Shown here: positions 1 to 6,064 of the stretch, piece after piece
Position numbering within the stretch: the stretch's first letter is position 1
How the letters are laid out: every line of letters begins with the position of its first letter
Position numbers and translations under genes: made by a program
Notes under the pieces: generated by a model
Database searches by the model: none
Seen by the model: the letters and a program-made list of their open reading frames with translations, nothing else
What the model was told of the DNA's origin: nothing
Assembly: GCA_900554715.1 (NCBI GenBank)
Contig: USIN01000108.1
Location: forward strand, 1-6,460
Direction of reading: 5' to 3'
Length of the DNA: 6,460 bases
DNA from: an uncultured Bacteroidales bacterium
GTDB taxonomy: Bacteria > Bacteroidota > Bacteroidia > Bacteroidales > Muribaculaceae

Positions 1-820
1 TATGGCCGCTGACACTGATGGAGAGCACCCATTTCAGACGGAAGTCCCATTTCTTGTCAGGGTAGATGAACGGCAGAATGAAACCGCCGGTAGCTGCGTC
101 GATATGGATGCAGACTTCATTGCCAGTCTCGGCGTTGTATTTGTCGAGGGCTTTGTCGAGAGCCTCGACGTCGTCGTTAAGACCTGTCCAGGTGACACCC
201 TGAATGGCAACTACACAGAATGTGTTTTCGTCGCACATCTTGATGGCCTGGTCGATGTCGAGAGTGGGATGTTCGGTCGACAGAGGCACCTGACGCATCT
301 CGATGTTCCAGAGTGTGGCGAATTTTTCCCACACTACCTGATAACCGGCTGAAATGACGAAGTTGGGTTTGTCATAAGGTTTGCCGGCTTTCTTGCGGCG
401 TTCGATCCAGCGTTTCCACGCTGCGATGCCGCCGAGCATACATGCTTCAGACGAACCGATGGCGAGGGCGCCTGTTTTCCATTTCTTCTGTTCGGGTGTG
501 TTCCATAGATTTGCGACTATATTGATACACTTCTGGCACATAACGGCCACACGCGGATATTCGGTCTCGTCAATATAGTTGATGTTGATGGCCTCGTTCA
601 TAAGTTTGGTCGCATACTCGTCCATATAGGTTGTTACGAACGTGGCAAGATTAAGACGCGGCTGTGTCTGGGCAAAAGTCTCGTCTTTAACCATCTGATA
701 TGCTACTTGAGGCGTGGTGGGGCCGTCGGGAATTTTTTCTACCGGTGCGGGATTGAGCATTGCATCTTGTCCGAAAGGATCGCTTTTTACGTCGCCTTGA
801 CGATAATTAGGGTCAATCAT
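1..820 (-). CDS. gadB: Glutamate decarboxylase, C-terminal part cut by the window edge
   Basis: PLP-dependent cytoplasmic enzyme converting L-glutamate to GABA and CO2. It consumes a proton, so in gut bacteria it serves acid resistance, normally with a glutamate/GABA antiporter. The minus strand is open from ATG at 820 to the edge, giving 273 residues starting MIDPNYRQGD. Visible group II decarboxylase signatures are GSSEACMLGG (about 122-131), QGVTWTGLNDD (207-217), HIDAATGGF (239-247, with the PLP-contacting Asp at 241) and WDFRLKWVLSISVSGH (258-273). In the family SGH is followed by the PLP lysine; only the first base of that codon is inside. Lys would be residue 274, matching Lys276 in the 466-residue E. 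coli enzyme, so roughly 190 residues are missing. The start is supported by the Bacteroides-like N-terminus and an A/T-rich leader. No antiporter or glutaminase gene is in view; they could lie to the left. The family call is very secure. Confidence 0.96.
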   Translation of the reverse strand, partial: MIDPNYRQGDVKSDPFGQDAMLNPAPVEKIPDGPTTPQVAYQMVKDETFAQTQPRLNLATFVTTYMDEYATKLMNEAININYIDETEYPRVAVMCQKCINIVANLWNTPEQKKWKTGALAIGSSEACMLGGIAAWKRWIERRKKAGKPYDKPNFVISAGYQVVWEKFATLWNIEMRQVPLSTEHPTLDIDQAIKMCDENTFCVVAIQGVTWTGLNDDVEALDKALDKYNAETGNEVCIHIDAATGGFILPFIYPDKKWDFRLKWVLSISVSGH

Positions 821-915
821 TAGTATGTAATTTTAATTGTTGATAATATCTGCCGGCTGGCAAGAGCGATCGTGGTTTCATGGCGGTGCTCTGTTGACCG
901 GGAAAATAAGCTCAT
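820..915 (-). CDS. Possible 31-residue leader ORF overlapping the gadB start
   Basis: On the minus strand an ATG at 915 opens a 31-codon frame (peptide begins MSLFSRSTEHRH and ends STIKITY). Its TAA stop shares its last base with the gadB ATG, forming TAATG at 822-818. This arrangement is classic for translational coupling, where ribosomes finishing the first frame restart on the second. The ATG is preceded by a purine-rich stretch (AGTAAGCAA). I recognise no homologue and see no membrane segment, metal motif or attenuation-style run of one amino acid. A frame this short can arise by chance. A second ATG frame at about 880 (22 codons, MKPRSLLPAGR...) also runs into gadB in a different register, which weakens the case. 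Treat it as a hypothesis about gadB regulation, not an established gene. Confidence 0.25.
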   Translation of the reverse strand: MSLFSRSTEHRHETTIALASRQILSTIKITY

Positions 916-932
916 TTGCTTACTATAACATC

Positions 933-940
933 CAACAATA
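933..940 (-). promoter_or_regulatory. Weak candidate -7 box for gadB
   Basis: The minus strand reads TATTGTTG, one mismatch from the Bacteroidota TAnnTTTG -7 element. It would start transcripts near 926, upstream of the leader ORF and about 105 bases before the gadB ATG. No TTTG stands at the expected 19-21 base distance upstream; the nearest is TTTA at 22. It is the best candidate I found in the 821-974 gap, but the support is thin. Confidence 0.2.
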
Positions 941-960
941 AAAATAGTTCCATACAGTGA

Positions 961-991
961 TTTAAAATTGTCTAATAGCCGGTTCGGCTAT
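961..991 (-). terminator. Weak hairpin terminator at the end of mltG
   Basis: A perfect 7-bp inverted repeat, ATAGCCG-GTT-CGGCTAT, lies at 975-991 and includes the mltG stop codon (988-990). Read on the minus strand, the stem is followed by AGACAATTTTAAA, a poor and delayed T-tract. It may attenuate rather than fully stop transcription, so some read-through from mltG into gadB is possible. Confidence 0.35.
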
Positions 992-2010
992 CTGATATTT
1001 CTTTTGTCGAGGGCGGTGCGGTAGCGGCGCGCGTTGGCCTGATGGCCCGCATAGTCTGCGGCGAAGTTGTGATAGCCCGAGAAGTCTTCTCTGGCGCACA
1101 TATAGATGTAGCCATGCCCGGGGGCGTCGAGCACGGCGTCGATGGCCGACCGCTCGACGATGCGTATCGGTCCCGGAGGAAGACCTGTGTTGCGGTAGGT
1201 ATTATATGGCGAATCGACCGTCAGATGCTTGTTGTAGAGGCGCCGCAGCGAGAAGTCGCCGATGGCGAACTTGACCGTAGGATCGGCCTGAAGTTTCATG
1301 TTTCGGGCGAGGCGGTTGAGATAGAGCCGTGCCACAAGCGGCCGCTCGTCGCTCTTGGCAGTCTCCTCTTCGACTATCGACGCCACAGTCGCAACTTCGA
1401 CAGGCGTCAGACCCATTGCCTTGGCACGTGCGCGGCGGCTGTCGTTCCAGAAATCGTTGCGCACGCAGGCGATTCTGGCGACGACATCATCGGCCCTGTC
1501 GGTCCAGTAGAACTGATAGGTGTCGGGCAGAAAGGCCGCAGGGTATTGCGGCGTTTTGAAGCCCATGACAGGCAGGACGCTGTCGCAGGCGGCGATGAAG
1601 GCGTCTGCGTCAAACTCCATGCGGGAGGCGATGCGGCGGGCGAGAGCCTCGAGGGTGCGGATGTTGTTGAATGTCACATTGACGGGCGACTGACGGCCGT
1701 TTTTAATGCGGCGGCTGACCGAAAGGGCGCTTGCACCGGGGTCGACGACATATGAGCCGTGGGCTGCGGAGACATCGCCGCCCTGAAGTTCCCACAGACG
1801 GTAGACAGCCGAGCCATAGCCTGAGCCGAGCGCCGTGACGAGACTGTCGCGCAGGTCGGCGGCTGTCGCCGCGGCTGGAACGCGGACTCTTACTTTTTCA
1901 CCGTCAAATGGTTGGCTTATGTATCTGTAGATATAAAGGCCCGTGACGGCTGCAATCACGATGAGAGCAGCAGCCGAGCCAAGGATGATTTTTTTCGTAC
2001 CGATTTTCAT
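988..2010 (-). CDS. mltG: Endolytic murein transglycosylase MltG (YceG family)
   Basis: Inner-membrane enzyme that cleaves nascent peptidoglycan glycan strands and is thought to set their length. From ATG at 2010 the protein has 340 residues, close to the family norm. It shows a short Lys-containing cytoplasmic tail (MKIGTKK), one hydrophobic segment at about residues 8-30, and then a periplasmic domain. YceG signatures are FLPDTYQFYW (about 160-169), ASIVEEETA with the catalytic Glu at 214 (equivalent to E. coli Glu218), LQADPTV (240-246) and SPYNTYRNTGLPPGPI (267-282). The frame stays open to a GTG at 2052, adding 14 residues. I prefer the inner ATG because it gives the usual Lys-plus-membrane-segment start and because a -7-like box lies just upstream, inside that extension. 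It is divergent from trpB2 and about 170 bases ahead of gadB. There is no obvious functional link to gadB. Confidence 0.95.
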   Translation of the reverse strand: MKIGTKKIILGSAAALIVIAAVTGLYIYRYISQPFDGEKVRVRVPAAATAADLRDSLVTALGSGYGSAVYRLWELQGGDVSAAHGSYVVDPGASALSVSRRIKNGRQSPVNVTFNNIRTLEALARRIASRMEFDADAFIAACDSVLPVMGFKTPQYPAAFLPDTYQFYWTDRADDVVARIACVRNDFWNDSRRARAKAMGLTPVEVATVASIVEEETAKSDERPLVARLYLNRLARNMKLQADPTVKFAIGDFSLRRLYNKHLTVDSPYNTYRNTGLPPGPIRIVERSAIDAVLDAPGHGYIYMCAREDFSGYHNFAADYAGHQANARRYRTALDKRNIR

Positions 2011-2018
2011 AACGCTGA

Positions 2019-2026
2019 CAAAAATA
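2019..2026 (-). promoter_or_regulatory. Candidate -7 box for mltG
   Basis: The minus strand reads TATTTTTG, an exact match to TAnnTTTG, placing a start of transcription near 2012. That is almost at the ATG at 2010, so the message would be nearly leaderless. The -33 position lacks TTTG and falls instead in the left arm of the inverted repeat at 2046-2060. The match is in AT-rich DNA, where chance hits are common. Confidence 0.35.
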
Positions 2027-2045
2027 TAAAAAATATCGTCAACCG

Positions 2046-2060
2046 ATGACACTATGTCAT
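2046..2060. promoter_or_regulatory. Inverted repeat, possible operator between divergent promoters
   Basis: ATGACA-CTA-TGTCAT is a perfect 6-bp inverted repeat with a 3-base centre. It sits between the mltG and trpB2 starts. It covers the -33 positions expected for the mltG -7 box (2019-2026) and for the second trpB2 -7 box (2070-2077), and touches the first base of the other trpB2 box (2060-2067). Its size suits a dimeric helix-turn-helix repressor or activator site. It has no T-tract, so a terminator is unlikely. No regulator gene is in the window. Confidence 0.3.
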
Positions 2061-2077
2061 ATATTTGTGTACATTTG
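2060..2077 (+). promoter_or_regulatory. Two candidate -7 boxes for trpB2
   Basis: TATATTTG (2060-2067) and TACATTTG (2070-2077) both match the Bacteroidota TAnnTTTG -7 element exactly. They would start transcription near 2074 or 2084, leaving a 12-22 base AT-rich leader before the ATG at 2096. No good TTTG lies 19-21 bases upstream of either, so which one is used, and whether an activator helps, cannot be told from sequence. Confidence 0.45.
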
Positions 2078-2095
2078 CGTTTTTAAAACAATATT

Positions 2096-3457
2096 ATGGA
2101 ACAGTCAAAAAAGTATCTCTTGTCAGAGAAAGACATACCGACGGCATGGTTCAACATCATCCCGTCGATGCCGGTCAAGCCGCGTCCGATGCTCAATCCG
2201 GCGACACACAAGCCGCTGACCGCTGAAGATCTCTATCCGCTCTTCTCAGAGGAGGCATCGCGTCAGGAACTTAACTTCACCGATTCGTGGATTGAAATCC
2301 CGGAGGAAGTACGTGAACTTTATAAAATCTGGCGTCCGACGCCGCTCGTTCGCGCCCGCGGTCTCGAGAAAATGCTCGATACCCCGGCAAAAATCTATTT
2401 CAAGAACGAAAGTGTCAGTCCTGTCGGCAGCCACAAGCTCAACTCGGCCATTCCTCAGGCATATTACTGCAAGAAACAGGGTGTGACCAATGTCACGACC
2501 GAGACAGGGGCAGGGCAGTGGGGTGCCGCGCTGTCGCTTGCGAGCCGTATGTTCGGCCTCGAGCTGGCGGTCTATATGGTAAAGATTTCATATAACCAGA
2601 AGCCTTACCGCCGCTCGATCATGCAGACCTACGGCGCCGAGGTCATAGCATCGCCGAGCATGTCGACAAAGGCCGGCCGCAAGATTATCACCGAACACCC
2701 CAACTATCAGGGCTCGCTCGGCACGGCCATCAGCGAGGCCGTCGAGCTTGCCATGTCGACACCCAACTGCAAGTATGCCCTCGGTTCGGTTCTCAATCAT
2801 GTGGCTCTCCACCAGACAGTCATCGGTCTTGAGGCCGAGAAGCAGATGGAGATGGCCGGTGATTATCCAGACATTGTCATCGGCTGTTTCGGCGGCGGCA
2901 GCAACTTCTCGGGCATTGCTTTCCCGTTCCTGCGCCATAACCTCTCGGGCGAGCGCTCGACCGAGTTTATCGCTGCCGAGCCCGCGTCGTGTCCCAAGCT
3001 GACTCGCGGCGTCTTCAGTTATGACTTCGGTGACGAGGCCGGTTACACGCCGCTGATACCGATGCTCAGTCTGGGTCACAACTTCTCGCCCGCGAACATC
3101 CATGCCGGCGGTCTGCGCTATCACGGAGCCGGCTCGGTTGTCAGCCAGCTCAAGAACGACGGTCTCATCGGCGCTGTCGACATCCCTCAGCTCGAATCGT
3201 TCGAGGCCGCGACCCTCTTCGCCAAAAGCGAGGGCATTATTCCCGCCCCTGAGTCGGCCCATGCCATCGCGGCTGCCATCCGTGAAGCCCGCAAGGCCAA
3301 GGAGGCAGGCAAATCGCCGGTGATACTCTTCAATCTCTCGGGCCACGGACTCATCGACATGACAGCCTATGACCGCTTTCTCGCCGGTGATCTCGCCAAC
3401 TATGAAGTGCCCGACAGCGAGATCGCAGACAACACACACGACCTCGAAAAACTCTGA
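2096..3457 (+). CDS. trpB2: Tryptophan synthase beta chain, TrpB2 type
   Basis: PLP enzyme of fold type II that condenses indole with serine (or an activated serine) to tryptophan in the cytoplasm. At 453 residues it is longer than classical TrpB1 (about 400). It carries the TrpB2 hallmarks: RPTPLVRARGLE (80-91), SPVGSHKLNSA with the PLP lysine at 114 (TrpB1 typically has GAHK), TTETGAGQWG (134-143, with the catalytic Glu at 136 and Trp where TrpB1 has His), MVKISYNQKPYRR (161-173), the PLP-phosphate loop GGGSN (266-270), IHAGGLRYHG (335-344), APESAHA (384-390) and LSGHG (414-418). No trpA or other trp gene adjoins it; mltG is divergent and a terminator follows, so it appears to be transcribed alone. 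TrpB2 proteins generally lack the standard TrpA contacts and some are reported to prefer O-phosphoserine. Whether this one makes tryptophan, salvages indole or has another beta-replacement role is unknown. Confidence 0.95.
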   Translation: MEQSKKYLLSEKDIPTAWFNIIPSMPVKPRPMLNPATHKPLTAEDLYPLFSEEASRQELNFTDSWIEIPEEVRELYKIWRPTPLVRARGLEKMLDTPAKIYFKNESVSPVGSHKLNSAIPQAYYCKKQGVTNVTTETGAGQWGAALSLASRMFGLELAVYMVKISYNQKPYRRSIMQTYGAEVIASPSMSTKAGRKIITEHPNYQGSLGTAISEAVELAMSTPNCKYALGSVLNHVALHQTVIGLEAEKQMEMAGDYPDIVIGCFGGGSNFSGIAFPFLRHNLSGERSTEFIAAEPASCPKLTRGVFSYDFGDEAGYTPLIPMLSLGHNFSPANIHAGGLRYHGAGSVVSQLKNDGLIGAVDIPQLESFEAATLFAKSEGIIPAPESAHAIAAAIREARKAKEAGKSPVILFNLSGHGLIDMTAYDRFLAGDLANYEVPDSEIADNTHDLEKL

Positions 3458-3476
3458 AACAAGCTCTGAACCTCAT

Positions 3477-3514
3477 AAAAAACCTGCCTCCGCAGCGCGG
3501 AAGGCAGGTTTTTT
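3477..3514 (+). terminator. Strong intrinsic terminator after trpB2
   Basis: CCTGCCT pairs with AGGCAGG, extended inward by CCGC/GCGG around an AGC loop with one bulged A on the 3' side, and outward by A6 (3477-3482) pairing with T6 (3509-3514). The stem begins about 20 bases after the trpB2 stop. The A-run and T-run make it potentially active in both directions. It should insulate the lpx operon from trpB2 transcription. Confidence 0.9.
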
Positions 3515-3548
3515 GCACGTATATGCCCTCTATGTGAATTTTTTTTGC

Positions 3549-3556
3549 CAACTTTG
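3549..3556 (+). promoter_or_regulatory. Candidate -7 box for the lpxD operon
   Basis: CAACTTTG, followed by CA, is one mismatch from TAnnTTTG and lies in a T-rich stretch typical of Bacteroidota promoters. Transcription would start near 3563, giving an A-rich leader of about 32 bases before the ATG at 3595. A matching TTTG at -33 is not evident. The strong terminator upstream means the operon needs its own promoter in this 80-base gap, which supports the call. Confidence 0.4.
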
Positions 3557-3594
3557 CATATTGTTTATAGAAATAAGGAACGAAATCTGTTAAA

Positions 3595-4626
3595 ATGAAT
3601 TTCTCAGCAGATCTGATAGCACAACAAATCGGCGGTACTGTCGATGGAGACGGTAGCGTCTGCGTCGGCTCATTCGCCAAAATAGAAGAAGCCGGCCCCG
3701 GCTCGATTACCTTTCTTGCAAATCCGAAGTATACCCATCATATATATGACACCAAGGCGAGCATCGTGCTCGTCCGCCGCGATTTCGTGGCCGAGCATCC
3801 TGTAAGCGCCACGCTCATACGTGTCGACGACCCTTACGCGACGCTTTCGGCGCTCATGACTCTCGCCGCCCAGGCCACACAGCCTGTGCTGACCGGCATC
3901 GAGCAGCCGTCGTTTATAAGCGATAAAGCCACAGTCGGCAGCGATGTATATGTCGGGGCGTTCGCCTATATCGGCGAGGGCGCCCGCATCGGTGACAATG
4001 TCAAGATTTATCCGCAGGCCTATGTCGGCCGCAATGTCACCGTCGGCGACGGCTCGATCATCTATCCCGGCGTCAAGATTTACGACGGCTGCAAGATCGG
4101 TAGCCGCTGTATTCTTCACAGCGGTGTCGTCATCGGCGCCGACGGCTTCGGTTTCGCGCCTGCGGCCGACGGCTACCACAAGATACCTCAGATCGGCATA
4201 GTCGAGATTGCCGACGACGTCGAGTTGGGCGCCAACACCACAGTCGACCGTGCTACGATGGGCGCGACACGCATTGGCCGCGGTACCAAGATTGACAACC
4301 TCGTGCAAATCGCTCACAATGTCGAGGTCGGCGCCAACACTGTCATGGCGGCTCAGGGCGGCGTGGCCGGTTCGGCCAAAATCGGCGACTGGTGTATGAT
4401 AGGCGGTCAGGTCGGTGTGGCCGGACATATAAAGGTCGGCGACCGTGTCGAGGTCGGCGCCCAGAGCGGCATACCCAACAACGTCGCCGACGGCAAGCGT
4501 CTGATGGGTTATCCTGCCGTCGCGGCCGGTCAGTTTGCCCGACAGGCGAGCTGGGTCAAGCATCTCGGTGAACTCTACAGCCGCGTCGACCGTCTTGAAA
4601 AAATGTCAGAAACAGAAAACGAATAA
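3595..4626 (+). CDS. lpxD: UDP-3-O-acylglucosamine N-acyltransferase LpxD
   Basis: Third step of lipid A synthesis: transfers a 3-hydroxyacyl chain from ACP to the free 2-amino group of the UDP-3-O-acyl-glucosamine made by LpxC. The 343-residue length is normal for the family. Residues 1 to about 100 form the uridine-binding N-terminal domain (SITFLANPKY at 37-46). About 105-290 are left-handed beta-helix hexapeptide repeats ([IV]G-x-[NDG] pattern), with the conserved IGADGFGFAP (180-189) and NLVQIAHNVEVG (235-246), in which His241 corresponds to the catalytic His239 of E. coli. GYPA (305-308) and a C-terminal helix (about 319-337, WVKHLGELYSRVDRLEKM) complete the fold. The ATG at 3595 gives a standard N-terminus (MNFSADLIAQQIGG); no Shine-Dalgarno sequence is visible at useful spacing. 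First gene of the lpx cluster, 26 bases ahead of lpxC-fabZ. Confidence 0.97.
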   Translation: MNFSADLIAQQIGGTVDGDGSVCVGSFAKIEEAGPGSITFLANPKYTHHIYDTKASIVLVRRDFVAEHPVSATLIRVDDPYATLSALMTLAAQATQPVLTGIEQPSFISDKATVGSDVYVGAFAYIGEGARIGDNVKIYPQAYVGRNVTVGDGSIIYPGVKIYDGCKIGSRCILHSGVVIGADGFGFAPAADGYHKIPQIGIVEIADDVELGANTTVDRATMGATRIGRGTKIDNLVQIAHNVEVGANTVMAAQGGVAGSAKIGDWCMIGGQVGVAGHIKVGDRVEVGAQSGIPNNVADGKRLMGYPAVAAGQFARQASWVKHLGELYSRVDRLEKMSETENE

Positions 4627-4652
4627 TAAACCAACAACATTATACATACTCC

Positions 4653-6035
4653 ATGAAACAGTTGACCATAAGCGAAGCCTTTACTGTCAAGGGCAAAGGA
4701 CTTCACACCGGCGCCCATATAACAGCAGAGTTTTGCCCGGCGCCCGATAACCACGGATATAAAATTCAGCGCGTCGATCTCGAAGGCCAGCCGGTCATCG
4801 ACGCATTGGCCGAGAATGTCGTGGCTACCAACCGCGGCACAGTCATCGCCAAAGGCGACGTGTCGGTCAGCACCATCGAGCACGCCATGTCGGCCCTCTA
4901 TGCCGCAGGCGTCGACAACTGCCTCATCAAGGTCGATGCTCCCGAGCTTCCCATCCTCGACGGCAGCGCAAAGATCTATGCCGGCGAAATAGCCCGCGTA
5001 GGTCTGACAGAGCAGGCTTCTGACAAAGATTTCTACTATGTCAAGAGCAAAATCGAGATTTCGTCGCCCGAGACAGGCTCTAAAATCATGATTCTGCCTG
5101 ACGACGAGTTCAGCGTCGAAGTCAAAGTCAACTTCGAGTCACCCGTGCTCTCAAACCAGTATGCCTCGATGGAACATGTCAGCGAGTATGTCGACGAAAT
5201 TGCCGCAGCCCGCACTTTCGTCTTCGTCCGCGAGATAGAGCCGCTGCTGAGCGCCAATCTCATCAAGGGCGGCGATCTCGACAACGCAATCGTCATCTAT
5301 GACACACCGCTGACACAGCAGCAGCTCGACCATATCGCCGACCTCACCGGCACTCCCCACCGCGAGGTATCGACTTTCGGCTATATCAATCCGCGTCCCC
5401 TGACTCACGAGAATGAGCCCGCGCGTCACAAACTCCTCGACCTCATCGGCGACATCGCCCTCATCGGCCGTCCGCTCAAGGGCAAGGTCATCGCAACAAA
5501 ACCCGGTCACACCATCAACACTCAGCTCTCGAAGAAGATTCGCAGCGATATCAAGCGTCAGGAAGTTCAGGCACCGGTCTATAATCCCAACGTCGCCCCG
5601 CTGATGGACAACAACCGCATCCGTCAGCTTCTTCCCCACCGTTATCCTTTCCTCCTCGTCGACAAGATCATCGACAAGGCCGACAGCTATATCGTCGGTG
5701 TCAAGAACATCACCACCAACGAGCCTTTCTTCCAGGGACACTTTCCTCAGGAGCCTGTAGTTCCCGGAGTCCTTCTTGTCGAGGCCATGGCGCAGACCGG
5801 CGGCCTGCTTGTGCTCGGTTCGGTCGAAGAGCCCGAGCGTTATTCGACATACTTCATGAAGATAGATAATGTCAAGTTCCGCCAGAAAGTCGTTCCCGGC
5901 GACACTCTTCTGTTCCATGTTTCGTTCATGACGCCTCTGCGTCGCGGCTGCGCCGTGATGAAAGGTCTTGCCTTTGTCGGCGAGAAAGTCGTCTGCGAGT
6001 GCGAGTTCATGGCTCAGATCATAAAGAATAAATAA
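4653..6035 (+). CDS. lpxC-fabZ: Bifunctional LpxC deacetylase / FabZ dehydratase fusion
   Basis: A single 460-residue frame with two enzymes. Residues 1 to about 305 are LpxC, the zinc deacetylase that commits UDP-3-O-acyl-GlcNAc to lipid A. Visible are KGKGLHTG (13-20), STIEHAMSAL (73-82, Glu76 and zinc ligand His77), ARHKLLDLIGD (257-267, zinc ligands His259 and Asp263) and KPGHTINT (283-290, catalytic His286). From about 315 the protein is FabZ, the 3-hydroxyacyl-ACP dehydratase: LLPHRYPFLLVDKI (326-339), GHFPQEPVVPGVLLVEAMAQ (362-381) with catalytic His363 and Glu377, and FRQKVVPGD (409-417). All catalytic residues of both halves are present, so both should be active. The join at about 300-315 (KRQEVQAPVYNPN) is short. 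This fusion is known across Bacteroidota and is not an assembly artefact: there is no frame break, and the FabZ half continues into the next gene of the operon with usual spacing (29 bases to lpxA). Confidence 0.97.
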   Translation: MKQLTISEAFTVKGKGLHTGAHITAEFCPAPDNHGYKIQRVDLEGQPVIDALAENVVATNRGTVIAKGDVSVSTIEHAMSALYAAGVDNCLIKVDAPELPILDGSAKIYAGEIARVGLTEQASDKDFYYVKSKIEISSPETGSKIMILPDDEFSVEVKVNFESPVLSNQYASMEHVSEYVDEIAAARTFVFVREIEPLLSANLIKGGDLDNAIVIYDTPLTQQQLDHIADLTGTPHREVSTFGYINPRPLTHENEPARHKLLDLIGDIALIGRPLKGKVIATKPGHTINTQLSKKIRSDIKRQEVQAPVYNPNVAPLMDNNRIRQLLPHRYPFLLVDKIIDKADSYIVGVKNITTNEPFFQGHFPQEPVVPGVLLVEAMAQTGGLLVLGSVEEPERYSTYFMKIDNVKFRQKVVPGDTLLFHVSFMTPLRRGCAVMKGLAFVGEKVVCECEFMAQIIKNK

Positions 6036-6064
6036 CCTTCAAGTATATCTCTAATCACAAAGAA

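Noticed and set aside
381..578. 65-codon plus-strand frame opposite gadB
   Set aside because: It lies entirely within the strongly supported gadB coding sequence, has no recognisable motif, and no promoter or leader was seen.
844..870. Small inverted repeat TGCC-GGCT-GGCA and the GCGATCG palindrome in the gadB leader, as a possible riboswitch or small RNA
   Set aside because: The 4-bp stem is too short, no known riboswitch core is recognisable and no T-tract follows. I keep only the leader ORF as a candidate signal here.
2588..3439. 283-codon open frame antisense to trpB2, with similar long antisense frames at 3670-4563, 5151-5918, 1042-1755 and 2-352
   Set aside because: All five are exactly codon-aligned with the sense gene (antisense codon position 1 lies on sense position 3), so they stay open simply because the sense genes rarely use TTA, CTA or TCA. 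Their translations show no recognisable domains, while the sense frames carry complete family motifs.
4535..4750. 71-codon plus-strand frame spanning the lpxD-lpxC gap
   Set aside because: It overlaps the end of lpxD and the start of lpxC, both with intact ends. Its translation has no family resemblance.
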